This document shows, one piece after another, positions 34,327 to 44,760 of a DNA stretch of 64,000 nucleotides. A model generated the notes under the pieces. The model did no database searches and was not told the origin of the DNA. It saw nothing but the letters and a program-made list of their open reading frames with translations. The position numbers and the translations under genes are program-made. Every line of letters begins with the position of its first letter. Positions within the stretch are counted from its first letter, which is position 1. The DNA is taken from NCBI GenBank assembly GCA_029255685.2, contig CM055314.2:5536399-5600398 (forward strand), in the 5' to 3' direction. This DNA is from Silene conica (lineage: Eukaryota > Streptophyta > Magnoliopsida > Caryophyllales > Caryophyllaceae).

Positions 34327-34627
34327 CTTTCACAAGATTGTGAGAGCAATAGCAATAGTAGAACTTCATATAAAGTTCTTCTTTCCAAGTTATTTTCACA
34401 AATTAGTAAGTTTAAGAATTTCTCATTACAATAGAAAAACTTTATTTTGTTCTTAATAAGGACCTACTATTAATTATTTTACTTCATTAACTTTTTTTTC
34501 TCTTCTTGAAACCAACAAAGAACTTGGTTCTTAAATAAGAACCAAGTTCTTATTTTAACAAACCCAATGTGACCCACAATAGAAGAATAAAAACCTCTAT
34601 TGCTATTGCTGCGTAATCTTGTTGAAA
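34327..34627. mobile_element. 300-bp fold-back MITE
   Basis: The ends AAGATTGTGAGAGCAATAGC and GCTATTGCTGCGTAATCTTG are inverted repeats. Inside, AAGAACTTGGTTCTTA and TAAGAACCAAGTTCTT form a second perfect palindrome (34507-34556). Target duplication not resolved. Confidence 0.6.
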
Positions 34628-35289
34628 TTTTTAGGTATAAAGCTAATACATAAACAATGAAAAACAAATAAAAGAAAGTATCGAAAATAGCGCCTTTAAG
34701 TTGGTTGAAGGGCTTCTCATTTCCAGCCATTTGTGTTATTAATAGGAGTAATAACAAACTGGTGTACATAACTCCTACGTCACATTAATTAGCGTTGAAT
34801 CTTTTTCCCGAATTCATGCCTTTTGTTTTTCTAGAGATTGTCCGTTATTGTCATCGCCTTTTGCCCGTCTCCTAATGAAAAGCGTGTTTCCACAGCAGAC
34901 CGATTTTTATGTGAGACGATCCAACCCACACAAATAGAATCCTACACTTAGGTGTATAGAAGTATGGTACATCAGGTCTAGCTGATATAATTTTTTAATT
35001 TTCTATAAGAGTCCAATACAAAACAAATATCTAATTATCAATCAACGTAAACACTTTCTTAATTCTCTTTTGACGACAGTCACAACAAATTTCTCTCCCA
35101 AACAAATTTGATTCGAAGATGGAGGAAGGGAAGCGATTGGTATGTTCAACAAGGCGGAAAATGCATCGAATAATATTTCGGTGAACGAGAAACAATTTGC
35201 ATCGACATCAAGAAGGAAAAACGCATCAAACAATACTAATTTGAGGTAAATTTTTACACCAATCATAACCCTAATAATATTTACGGTAA

Positions 35290-35420
35290 ATTTTCTGACC
35301 CCAAAGCACTTAACAAATGAATATTTACGATAAGCTTCATAAACATCATTCTCCGAATCAACTTTAAGTTCAATTAATTCTGATTGTTCTGATTCAATCC
35401 ATGCATCTGTGGTACAAGGA
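35290..35420 (-). pseudogene. FAR1-related gene fragment
   Basis: The minus strand reads LIELKVDSENDVYEAYRKYS followed by FVKCFGVRK, which fits the start of the FAR1 DNA-binding domain (pattern DAYxFYxxYAxxxGFxVRK). The WRKY-GCM1-like zinc site and the MULE transposase domain that should follow are absent, so it is a fragment of a FAR1/FRS or Mutator-derived gene. Confidence 0.45.
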
Positions 35421-35449
35421 AGCACATTAAGTACTCATTAAAATTTGAT

Positions 35450-35945
35450 GATATATAGACACATAAAAATGCGAGCTATTACGATGCGAATATGATCTAA
35501 CGTAAAAAGAATATGAGCTAATATAAAAAGAATACGAGATAATATTAAAAGAATATGAGCTAATATAAAATATAACGAGTTATTAAAATAAGAATACGAG
35601 CTATTGATATAAGAATACAAACTATTAATATAAAAATACGAGCTATTAAGATAAGAATACGAGCTATTAATATAAGAATACGAGTTAATGTAAACGGTAC
35701 GAGTTTAAGAAAATCACGAACTAAAAAATATGAGCACAAAAGAATACAAGTTTTACCCTAAGAATACGAGCTAATATAAAAAGAATACGAGCTAATATTA
35801 AAAAGGTACGAGCTAATATAAAAACAATACGAGTTATTAAGATAAAAATACGAGTTATTAATATAAAAATATGAGTTATTAAGATAAGCATACGAGCTAT
35901 TAACATAAAAATAGAGTTATTATTATAAAAATACGAGCTATTACG
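35450..35945. repeat. Degenerate minisatellite, about 20-23 bp unit
   Basis: Around twenty copies of AGAATACGAGCTATTAATAT and variants (AGCTAATATAAA, GAGTTATTAAGAT) run head to tail. The frames seen in it (ILITHIFILI type) are products of the repeat, not genes. Confidence 0.9.
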
Positions 35946-35981
35946 ATCTGGATGCTCTTAAGAAACGCTAATCGATCCTAA

Positions 35982-37031
35982 CTAGTTTTCAACCCGTGAA
36001 ATTCACGGGTGATTTTAAAATTTTAAAATCAAAATATTTGAATCATATTTTAGATATAATAGTTTAATTACTTCGTGTCTATTGATAAGTTAATAAAATA
36101 GATTTGTGGCCCTTTTATAAATATTGTTCATATTAATTAAATATAAAGTGTATATTAAATTAATACACTACAAATATAGTTAGCATGAATACATCCAGAG
36201 AAAAAAAATATGCATCATATAAGAACTAATGGTTGATTTAAGAGCAATGTAAAAATTACATGTTCAACTTAGTTTAGTAAACTAATTTGAAAAGAATTAT
36301 AATAATTACTGAAAGATATGATTTTAATTAAATATGAATTTTAAATAGCTTCCTAAACAAAATTTTAAGATTCCGTGAATTTTAAATATGGATTTTAAAT
36401 AACTGAAAGATAATAATTTCCTAAATATAGTTTCCGTGAATTTTAAATAGCTTCTTAAACAAAATTTTAAGATTCCGTCAATCCATGAATTATACACTAT
36501 TAATTGACCTAATATGAAAAGAATAATAACTGAATGATTTTAAATATGAGTAAGTTATGCTTAATATTAATTGTTATTTTAAATAACAGTGAATTTTAGA
36601 TGCTTAATATTGTTTTTTCATTTTTTTGTCTTTTAACTTATAAATATATATGTCGGATTAATTCAATCCGACTCGGTTTATATATTAATGTATGCGGCTT
36701 AATTTATGCGAGCGCATTTTAGTTTTAATCTAACACGATTTTTCACATAACACTATGTAATTTTTAAACTGAAAGTATTTATATTTATTTAATATTATAA
36801 ACAATTTTAATTTCATATTATTAAAGTACTAAAATAATCAATTTCTTTATCTTTATATTAATTTCATATTTTAAAATTCTGAAATAATTAATTTCTTTAT
36901 ATTTTAACTATTAACAATATTAATTTCATATTATTAAAGTTCTAAAATAATTGATTTCTTTCTCTTTATATTATTAGGAATATTAATTTAAAATACTAAA
37001 AACAGACCCGTGAAGACGGGTTACAACCTAG
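35982..37031. mobile_element. Region bounded by two outward-facing Helitron 3' ends
   Basis: At the left, the minus strand ends CCCGTGAATTTCACGGG-TTGAAAACTAG at 35982 (8-bp hairpin). At the right, the plus strand ends CCCGTGAAGACGGG-TTACAACCTAG at 37031. Both have the CTAG end and hairpin of a Helitron 3' terminus with T in the flank. Two Helitrons in opposite orientation, or one inside another, are likely. The 5' TC ends could not be fixed and no helicase is present. Confidence 0.55.
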
Positions 37032-38705
37032 TTTCTTATTATTTTAGGAAATTTTGTGCATGATCATTATTGTTTTAGCATTATTATTATTGTTTCCAAA
37101 TCTTTTCAGTATCGAGAATTTGAGTTCTTATAGAATGCAATTTTGTCATTAAATCAGGTGTAGAATTATGGAATGCATAATAATCACGTCAACCAACTTA
37201 ATGCAAATGGAATAAAATCTTGTAAAATTATGGAATTTATGGAGTCAAATTAATTGTTATTGTCAAATTAAAATGGAATTTATGGCGTTATACATATGGG
37301 TGTATAATAGTCAGTCTGTTATATGAAAGAAATCAATTTGATTTCATAATACTTGCAAATGGAATCACGGGTTATATGAAAGAAATCAATTGTTTGCACT
37401 AATTTAAATTACTAAATATGGCGTCAAATCTTGTGATTTCATTTGATTTCACTAATTGAAATTTTATTGGACAATAGCTCTAGGATGCTTTAAAACGCGA
37501 CACGTAGGACGAAGCTTTTATCTTGTGATGTCACGTCAGCAGCTTGGCTTCTGCATTAGATAAATATATATGATTATTAAAGTTCTAAAATAATTGATTT
37601 CTTTCTCTTTATATTATTAAGAATATTAATTTAAAATACTAAAAACAGACCCGTGAAGACGGGTTACAACCTAGTTTCTTATTATTTTAGGAAATTTTGT
37701 GCATGATCATTATTGTTTTAGCATTATTATTATTGTTTCCAAATCTTTTCAGTATCGAGAATTTGAGTTCTTATGGAATGCAATTTTGTCATTAAATCAG
37801 GTGTAGAATTATGGAATGCATAATAATCACGTCAACCAACTTAATGCAAATGGAATAAAATCTTGTAAAATTATGGAATTTATGGAGTCAAATTAATTGT
37901 TATTGTCAAATTAAAATGGAATTTATGGCGTTATACATATATATGGGTGTATAATAGTCAGTCTGTTATATGAAATAAATCAATTTGATTTCATAATACT
38001 TGCAAATGGAATCACGGGTTATATGAAAGAAATCAATTGTTTGCACTAATTTAAATTACTAAATATGGCGTCAAATCTTGTGATTCCATTTGATTTCACT
38101 AATTGAAATTTTATTGGACAATAGCTCTAGGATGCTTTAAAACGCGACACGTAGGACGAAGCTTTTATCTTGTGATGCCACGTCAGCAGCTTGGCTTCTG
38201 CATTAGATAAATATATGATTATTGTTTCCAAATCTTTTCAGTATCGAGAATTTGAGTTCTTATGGAATGCAATTTTGTCATTAAATCAGGTGTAGAATTA
38301 TGGAATGCATAATAATCACGTCAACCTACTTAATGCAAATGGAATAAAATCTTGTAAAATTATGGAATTTATGGAGTCAAATTAATTGTTATTGTCAAAT
38401 TAAAATGGAATTTATGGCGTTATACATATATATGGGTGTATAATAGTCAGTCTGTTATATGAAATAAATCAATTTGATTTCATAATACTTGCAAATGGAA
38501 TCACGGGTTATATGAAAGAAATCAATTGTTTGCACTAATTTAAATTACTAAATATGGCGTCAAATCTTGTGATTCCATTTGATTTCACTAATTGAAATTT
38601 TATTGGACAATAGCTCTAGGATGCTTTAAAACGCGACACGTAGGACGAAGCTTTTATCTTGTGATGCCACGTCAGCAGCTTGGCTTCTGCATTAGATAAA
38701 TATAT
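36930..38705. repeat. Large tandem repeat, 643 + 644 + 489 bp
   Basis: Copy 1 is 36930-37572, copy 2 is 37573-38216, and copy 3 (38217-38705) lacks the first part. All share blocks such as ATCACGTCAACC, ACGCGACACGTAGGACGAAG and CAGCAGCTTGGCTTCTGC with few differences. Copies 1 and 2 each include the Helitron 3' end CCCGTGAAGACGGG..CCTAG. The array abuts the RING-H2 gene. Confidence 0.95.
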
Positions 38706-39408
38706 GATTAACGGGCAAACACGTGGCACGACAAACCGGACATGTCGTAGACTTGACAAACCAATCACATATGCAATCGGAATGAAAAACATGAGGGCAA
38801 TTCGGTAATTTCACAATCCCATCGACTTGCTCATCATCTCCCCGCAACAATTCCTCCAAACAAATTGCACAATTACTCTTCTTCTCACCCAACCTCATCG
38901 CTTCCCCTACTTCCACCTTCGCCAACCCTTTTTCCGCCTCCCGCCGCCCGTCTTCCGTCTCAACCATCGCCATGCCATCGTCTTCCTCGAAAACAGTATA
39001 ATCCGGTAATGTAACACGTTGTATGTCAACAAATGCTCGGAGCGAGAAACAACCGAGTAATGAAAAACGTTCATCAATATTAGCCATAAGATCGTCAAAT
39101 ACGATATTATGGTACATTACTTGTAGACCAAGGCAAGTTAGGGCAGACGATATTCTTAGTTTAAACTCATAATCACTCGAGTTACGAAGGTTTAAGGATA
39201 ATGTAGGATATGTTGTCATCGGTTGATTATCGTCTTCGATGAAATTAAGATTATTATCGGCTACGAGATTTCTCAAAGTAAAATCTATGTAAATTTCATG
39301 TTGTTGTTGTTGGTTTTGTTTGGTATTTGAATGATTTGGATATGAGGATTTATTATTGTATTTAAAATTGGGTTCTGTGGTTGAAAAATTGGAAGAGCTA
39401 GTATAATG
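38692..39408 (-). CDS. RING-H2 E3 ligase, start codon unresolved
   Basis: The open frame runs from 39408 to a TAA at 38692. The C-terminus has a textbook RING-H2 finger: NCAICLEELL, then LPNCPHVFHSDC, ten residues, then CPVC, giving C3H2C3 spacing for two zinc ions and E2 binding. The N-terminal part (HEIYIDFTLRNL, LSLNLRNSSDYEFKL) has no recognised domain; an acidic linker precedes the RING. There is no in-frame ATG before residue MTTYPTLS at about 39219. An ATG at 39416 (MSS) lies one frame away, so a one-base indel near the start, a missed exon, or the internal ATG must be assumed. The last residues (NHIFI) and stop lie in the flanking tandem-repeat sequence. Confidence 0.7.
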   Translation of the reverse strand, partial: HYTSSSNFSTTEPNFKYNNKSSYPNHSNTKQNQQQQHEIYIDFTLRNLVADNNLNFIEDDNQPMTTYPTLSLNLRNSSDYEFKLRISSALTCLGLQVMYHNIVFDDLMANIDERFSLLGCFSLRAFVDIQRVTLPDYTVFEEDDGMAMVETEDGRREAEKGLAKVEVGEAMRLGEKKSNCAICLEELLRGDDEQVDGIVKLPNCPHVFHSDCICDWFVKSTTCPVCRATCLPVNHIFI

Positions 39409-39920
39409 CTAGACATGGTCTAAAAAGTAAAGTAAAAGATTCGACGATAGCTTAATGAGAAACCGTCTTTCACAGAAATTTCGGAAATATTTGTGAGTGT
39501 ACGTATGAGTGGGACAGATTAAGAATGGATTACTTATATAGGTAAAATTTAGGGCAGTTTCCAATAAGTTTCCAAATTCTAAAACAATGTAAATTTGGAA
39601 AGTTTTATTTTATTTTATTTTATTTTATTCATGTTTTTTTACTTTTTTTTTTGTTTAATAATGAACAATTTGTTCATTAAAATATTCCGTATGAATTATT
39701 GTTAGAGCTTAAGAGTATCTGAGAAGTTTATCAAATTTGGAAATTTTCGCACCATATACTAGTAGTCGTTATATTTTAGGGTGTTCCTAAACAGTAAATT
39801 GAGAAAACTTTAGCTTATTGAGTCATTTTAATATGTTTGACGGGTCAATATATTGTTTGGAGTATTTGGTAGATAACATATTAAAATAGTAAATTTGGGC
39901 AATCTACTATTTTAAAATAG

Positions 39921-40177
39921 GGTAGGTCTCTTGAGAGACCGTCTCTCAATAAGCTTATTGAGAGACTATTGTACAAATTTAAGAAAAAGTGGTACTAAAT
40001 GTAATAAAATTGGTACAAATTATGATTAAAGATAAAATGAGTATATTTATTATGTAATAGATACGAAATTACTGTGGTACGATCAATGACAAAAGGATCA
40101 CGAAATACAAATAAAAAGGTACAAAAGAATGGTGTCTCAATAATTTATTGAAAGACCGTCTCTCTCAAATTTTAGTG
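39921..40177. mobile_element. Mutator-type MITE with 10-bp target duplication
   Basis: TTTAAAATAG flanks both sides (39911-39920 and 40178-40187). Inverted arms contain GAGAGACCGTCTCTCAATAA and TTATTGAAAGACCGTCTCTC. A 9-10 bp duplication points to a MULE. No coding capacity. Confidence 0.8.
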
Positions 40178-40187
40178 TTTAAAATAG

Positions 40188-40869
40188 GCTGCTTTTACCA
40201 ACATATTCAGCCAGTAGATTAGAGAATATTTAAATTGACATTATTATCGTTGCAAAGATATGTTATGATAGCTACCGATAATTAATTCAGGTTCATGTTA
40301 GTCATTTTTAAAAAAAAATAAACAATTTGCTAATCCGAAACCGCTGATTGCCCAACACTATTAACAAATTCAGGTAATTATATATTTTGGTCAAACACGC
40401 TAAAATAATTTGCTATACATAATCTGCTTTTGTAACCCGCTTTTATCAATATCAACCTATTATTTACCAAACATGGTCTTCATCAGTAATTCTTGGACAA
40501 AAATGTTTCACATTATAATAAGAAGTTTTGTATTTTGCAATGAACATCATATAAGAAGTCTTTTTTTTCTTTTAAAACGACTTGTAATATAAAAGTTGAT
40601 AAAACAACATTAATTTTGTATCTATTTTTCTTATCTTGTTACATTTTATATATACTACATTGTGTAATAAATTTGCTTACCTAGTATTAGATCGTAAATA
40701 GAATATGGGTCAGATAATTTTTAGATCTTAAAATTGTAAAATAAGATTTTGCTATTTTAATCGAGATTGTAACAAGTATTAGGTACTTCATATAAAATAG
40801 TAGGCAATTATTGGACGTATATTGAATTGTATCAAGGTGTTTCCAATAATTATTACACGAACTAATAGA
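40188..40869. other. AT-rich intergenic DNA, no gene seen
   Basis: Nothing recognisable. The right end (from about 40870) resembles the 3' UTR of the micropeptide genes. Confidence 0.4.
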
Positions 40870-40908
40870 ATTAGTATTATTATCAATAACGAAACGGAAG
40901 ACATTTTA

Positions 40909-41702
40909 TCTATATTAATATATGAACATTTCGTGCAATTTCGTACTTCCATATAATCACATCCATTTTTTTTTATTTTTTTATTTTTAAATAAATGTAG
41001 GACCTACACCATAAATATGTAATTAATAATTTAGAAAAACCAACTTTAATATATGAACCACCATCCCTAATTCCATTTATGTTGTATAAATAAGGAGTAC
41101 AATATGCATAATTTTTCTAATAGTCCACATAATCTATCAACAATATAAAAACAGATGAACAAAAAACATTATTAGACAAAGAAAATATAAATGATCAAAA
41201 AATGGTAAAACAAATAACGTTATTAAATTATTTTACAAGCTTTTAACTCTAACCTTTTAACCATCATAATAGCAAATTTTCGAGATATTACCAAATTTCA
41301 ATAATTTTTTTAATAAGAAATAGTTTTCTACAAAAAATGTTAATAAATAATATTGTTTTAATTTTCAATTTTAAAAATGAGATTTTCAAAAGGTTAACAA
41401 AATAAATAAATTATAAAACTTTGTTAAGTAGATTTTATAGATATTGAGCTTATCCACTTGAATAAGTCGATCTAATATTTTTATTATGTTTTCACACTGA
41501 ATTCGTGCATTTTTTCACGGATTTAAAACATGGATAAAGTTCAAAACCTTCCAATTTTTGCACTTGTTTTAAATTATTATCATTATAAAAAAAAATAGAG
41601 TATAAAAGATACTTGTATTTTGGTTTAATATTTTTAAATATTAATCATTATATTGATGTTATTAAAACTATACGCGTGCAATTTACACGGGTTAAAAACT
41701 AG
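40909..41702 (+). mobile_element. Non-autonomous Helitron (794 bp)
   Basis: It starts TCTATATTAATATATGAAC after an A and ends GCGTGCAATTTACACGGG-TTAAAAACTAG before a T. The 3' hairpin (CGTGCAATTTACACG) sits about nine bases before the CTAG end, as in other plant Helitrons. There is no gene inside. Confidence 0.8.
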
Positions 41703-41879
41703 TTTGTATATATACCGCGATCATAAGATAACTTGCGCGAGCAATGCTTACTAAAAGTACGTTTACTGGAGATTATTTTAACAAATTATCTCGTGATTTT
41801 ATTTAAATTTTTATTCGAGCGAGGCGGTGTCACAGTAATTTACAATATTATTTTACTTTTAAACAAACAATGAAAATAC

Positions 41880-41951
41880 CTGAGATGGAAATATGATGAT
41901 AATAATGAACAAGTTTGGGTTCAAGTGGTCAAGTGAGGAAGATACAGCCAT
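41880..41951 (-). pseudogene. Micropeptide gene, copy 2: exon 1 only
   Basis: The 24-codon exon starts MAVSSSLDHLNPN, has a hydrophobic LFIIIIIF and ends CAG|GTATT, matching copies 1 and 3. A TATA box (42048-42057) lies about 100 nt upstream. Exon 2 is missing; sequence like the family's 3' UTR (ATTATCAATAACGAAACGG, about 40878) lies just beyond the Helitron at 40909-41702. The copy is probably inactivated by that insertion or an accompanying deletion. Confidence 0.55.
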
Positions 41952-42059
41952 TTGAACGATATAGAGATTTGATTGATTATTATTATAGAGGATTATATTT
42001 TATAAATGCTAGTTGTTGCTCGCTAGGTTAAGTCTTATAATTGGACTTATATATAGGCT

Positions 42060-42735
42060 ATATATAATGCACGTACTTAATCTAGATGTTTAATATTGGT
42101 AAAATATTAGGATGATATGCTTCAATATGGGATAATATACATACTACCCTACCATCGTCTCAATCATTTGTTTAATTTGACGGGTTTTTACCTAAAATGT
42201 GGTTCTTTTAAATTTACTTTTATTACAAAGATTGGAAGCGGATGGAAATATTATATGTGGCTATTTTTATTGGATGACAAGTCCAAAAAATTTATGCACG
42301 AGGATAATCAAATTGCTTGTAAACAATATTTCGAAAATAAAAAAGGTAAAAGAATGATTAAGACACCACTTTTTGATAAATAGTGACCACTTTTAAAAAA
42401 TAGGTCATTTTTTAAACAAAAAAAGTGGTTACTATCTAATCAAAAGTGGTCACTAATTATCAAAATGTGGTCACTTTTCTTCTGGTCGTATGTGCGACCG
42501 TCGTAAAATAGAATTTGTGAAATACAAAATAGGTGAACAATCACATTAATGAGCTATGTACTATGTAGTCCGTTAAATATGAATGCATTTATTATATTTT
42601 ATCTTGGTTTTGAAACTTTAATGACAAACAATATTGTTCATTATAGTTTTTGGGTAGATTGCTAGTTGACTACCAATTAATATGATATCTTTTCTCAATT
42701 GATTAATCAGGCCGGGTAGATTGCTATTTGAATAC
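42060..42735. other. Intergenic DNA with AAGTGGTCACT-type inverted repeats
   Basis: Around 42380-42480, GTGACCACTTTT, AAAAGTGGTTACTA and AAAAGTGGTCACTA repeat in both orientations, suggesting a small MITE. No gene is seen. Confidence 0.45.
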
Positions 42736-43553
42736 CTATTTATATATTTATATATAAGTATAAAAGAAGAACCGCTATATATTAAACTGACACGTGTCAC
42801 GCTACTGTTGATTTGTTTCCCGCCTAATCCAAACTCTAAAGATGAATACAATGAATTATTTTAAATATTGTTATTTTAGACTATTACCTTCCTTAAAAAA
42901 ACTATCCTATCATTTTCAAGATTATATTTTCCCAAAGTACAAATTCTTTAGCTTCGAATGTCAAACTCTCCAGTTAGTCATACTTTAATTTCTGCGATTA
43001 TTTTTTTATTATAGTTCAATTTTGATGAAACTTTTTTGCATAACTAAATTGATTTATACAAATATTATCCATATATCGTGTTATACATTTTCAGAACGGT
43101 GTAAATTTTTTAAAGATATTTGTTCATCAGAACTTTTATCCACTAATTTAATAAAAAATTTTACTATTGTCATTTAATTTCAAGGGATAAAAAAGATAAA
43201 TGTGAATTGTCGGTTTTTTTTTATTATAGTTCAGTTTTGATGAAACTTTTTTGGATTCGAGTCATTTTGGATTGCGGGTCAAGATTTTAGATTTACATGT
43301 CTTTGACCATGAGAAATTTAAAATCGGATTTAATAATAAGAGTACAAAGCATTTAAAGCACACACAACTTTTTTATTGGTTTTCTTAATATTTCTTTTGT
43401 TTCCCCAAAACATCAAATTTAATAATACATTCTTAAATTCTTTTTTCGAATACTACATCAAATGCTTTGTACTCTTATTATTACAATGATAATATGAAAT
43501 TGTAAAACTTCATCTATACATGCCCGTGCAACTTTGCACGGGTTCTAAACTAG
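42736..43553 (+). mobile_element. Non-autonomous Helitron, 3' end clear
   Basis: The 3' end is canonical: CCCGTGCAACTTTGCACGGG hairpin, TTCTAAA, then CTAG at 43550-43553 and T in the flank. The 5' end is placed near CCTATTTATATATTTATATA by similarity of AT-rich starts and the following GACACGTGTCAC block, but the initial TC is not evident. A segment around TATAGTTCAATTTTGATG occurs twice inside (about 43010 and 43225). Confidence 0.7.
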
Positions 43554-44125
43554 TTAATTAGATATGATAGGTTTCCTCGGAAATTGGTTAATCGAGTCGG
43601 GTTAGAGTTATGTCAGTTTAGTTTGAATTTTCGGATTTTCATAATTTGCACGGGTCGTGTTATTTCAGGTCCGAGTTTTCATGTGGGTTATTTTTAGTTA
43701 ATTGAGGCCCGGGTCGCGTTTATTCGGCCTACAAGTCCTTAATTTCGTTACAGTTTGATTTGGAGTCGGGTTACTGAGTTCGGCTTATTTAATTTGGGTG
43801 GATAAGTTTTGTCAGGTCTAGCTAGTACGAATAAAGCAAGGTATGATAGTTGTACAATGTAGTATGTTTTTGCATCTATATCTTGACCTTACAGGCTAAT
43901 ACTGATTTCTTCATTAAATTGATTGCTAATACTGATTTCTTCATTAAATTGATTCAATTCGTTGGTTGATTCATTAATCTACTCAATAACCAAACCAATT
44001 ACCATAATCTTGGTTGTTACCTATTTACCTAGCTGTCACCCTATCTATCATCCATATTTCCAAAATTTGTTAAGAGTATTAGGATTAAAATGCATGGCAT
44101 TTTCAAAAGCAGTACGCCTTTTAGG
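43554..44125. other. Intergenic DNA, no gene seen
   Basis: The segment right of the Helitron resembles that just left of it (about 42680-42720), suggesting an older duplication. No gene is supported. Confidence 0.4.
43895..43954. repeat. 30-bp tandem duplication
   Basis: A unit starting GCTAATACTGATTTCTTC is present twice with no differences. Confidence 0.95.
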
Positions 44126-44130
44126 AGGTT

Positions 44131-44677
44131 GTTGGGCCCCAAAATAAGCAACTTTTGGCCCCGACACGTGGCAGTCCAGGAGAGGACGATCTGAAGTCAC
44201 ACGGATTAAGGGCTAGAATCAATCTCAGCCGCACACTTCTTATCAAAGGAAGCACAAGTGAAGAGTGTTGAAGAAGCTATTGAGCCCAAGGAATAATTAC
44301 TTATTCAGCAAAGCCAAATATGAAGGACAAGCAATAGTTGTAATTGGACTGGAGAACCATGTAACGGCTGGGCCCTGCCCAGCAGTCTTTACCCAATGAA
44401 TATTGTTACCCTCTCATGCTCTATAAATAAGGAGGTATATTCATTGAAGAGGGGGACCCAAGATCCGACCTAGAGAGAGACCACTTAGGAACACCCCTTG
44501 CATTTCAGCAAGAACACCCTCCCAACGTTGTAATACTTAGACATTTCAGCAAGAATAATAACACTTCTTCTTTCATTTTCTCTACTCGATAATTTATCAT
44601 CCATAATCAATAAGCAACATTGTCATAAGATCACTATAACCTTGCATAAACAAACTTGGTAATTTTTGACCAAAACA
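44131..44677 (+). repeat. 5' LTR of the Tat element
   Basis: 547 bp, TG to CA, with CTATAAATAAGG as TATA box near 44420. Confidence 0.93.
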
Positions 44678-44680
44678 TTT

Positions 44681-44698
44681 TGGCGCCCACCGTGGGGC
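44681..44698 (+). promoter_or_regulatory. Primer-binding site of the Tat element
   Basis: TGGCGCCCACCGTGGGGC, three bases after the LTR, is a tRNA 3'-end complement typical of plant Tat elements; the tRNA is not assigned here. Confidence 0.8.
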
Positions 44699-44760
44699 TA
44701 TAGTGATTGTCGTACCCAAAACAAAACCTTACAAAATCATCCTAGTCAAAAAACTCAATA

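Noticed and set aside
34628-34769. Small membrane-like frame (MAGNEKPFNQLKG, then a hydrophobic stretch) on the minus strand
   Set aside because: It runs into the MITE at 34327-34627, no homologue is recognised and there is no second copy or splice support.
35450-35945. Hydrophobic ILITHIF-type frames
   Set aside because: They are translations of an AT-rich minisatellite.
43962-44147. Possible small gene interrupted by the Tat element
   Set aside because: Joining the two flanks leaves short frames in more than one phase, with no domain or second example.
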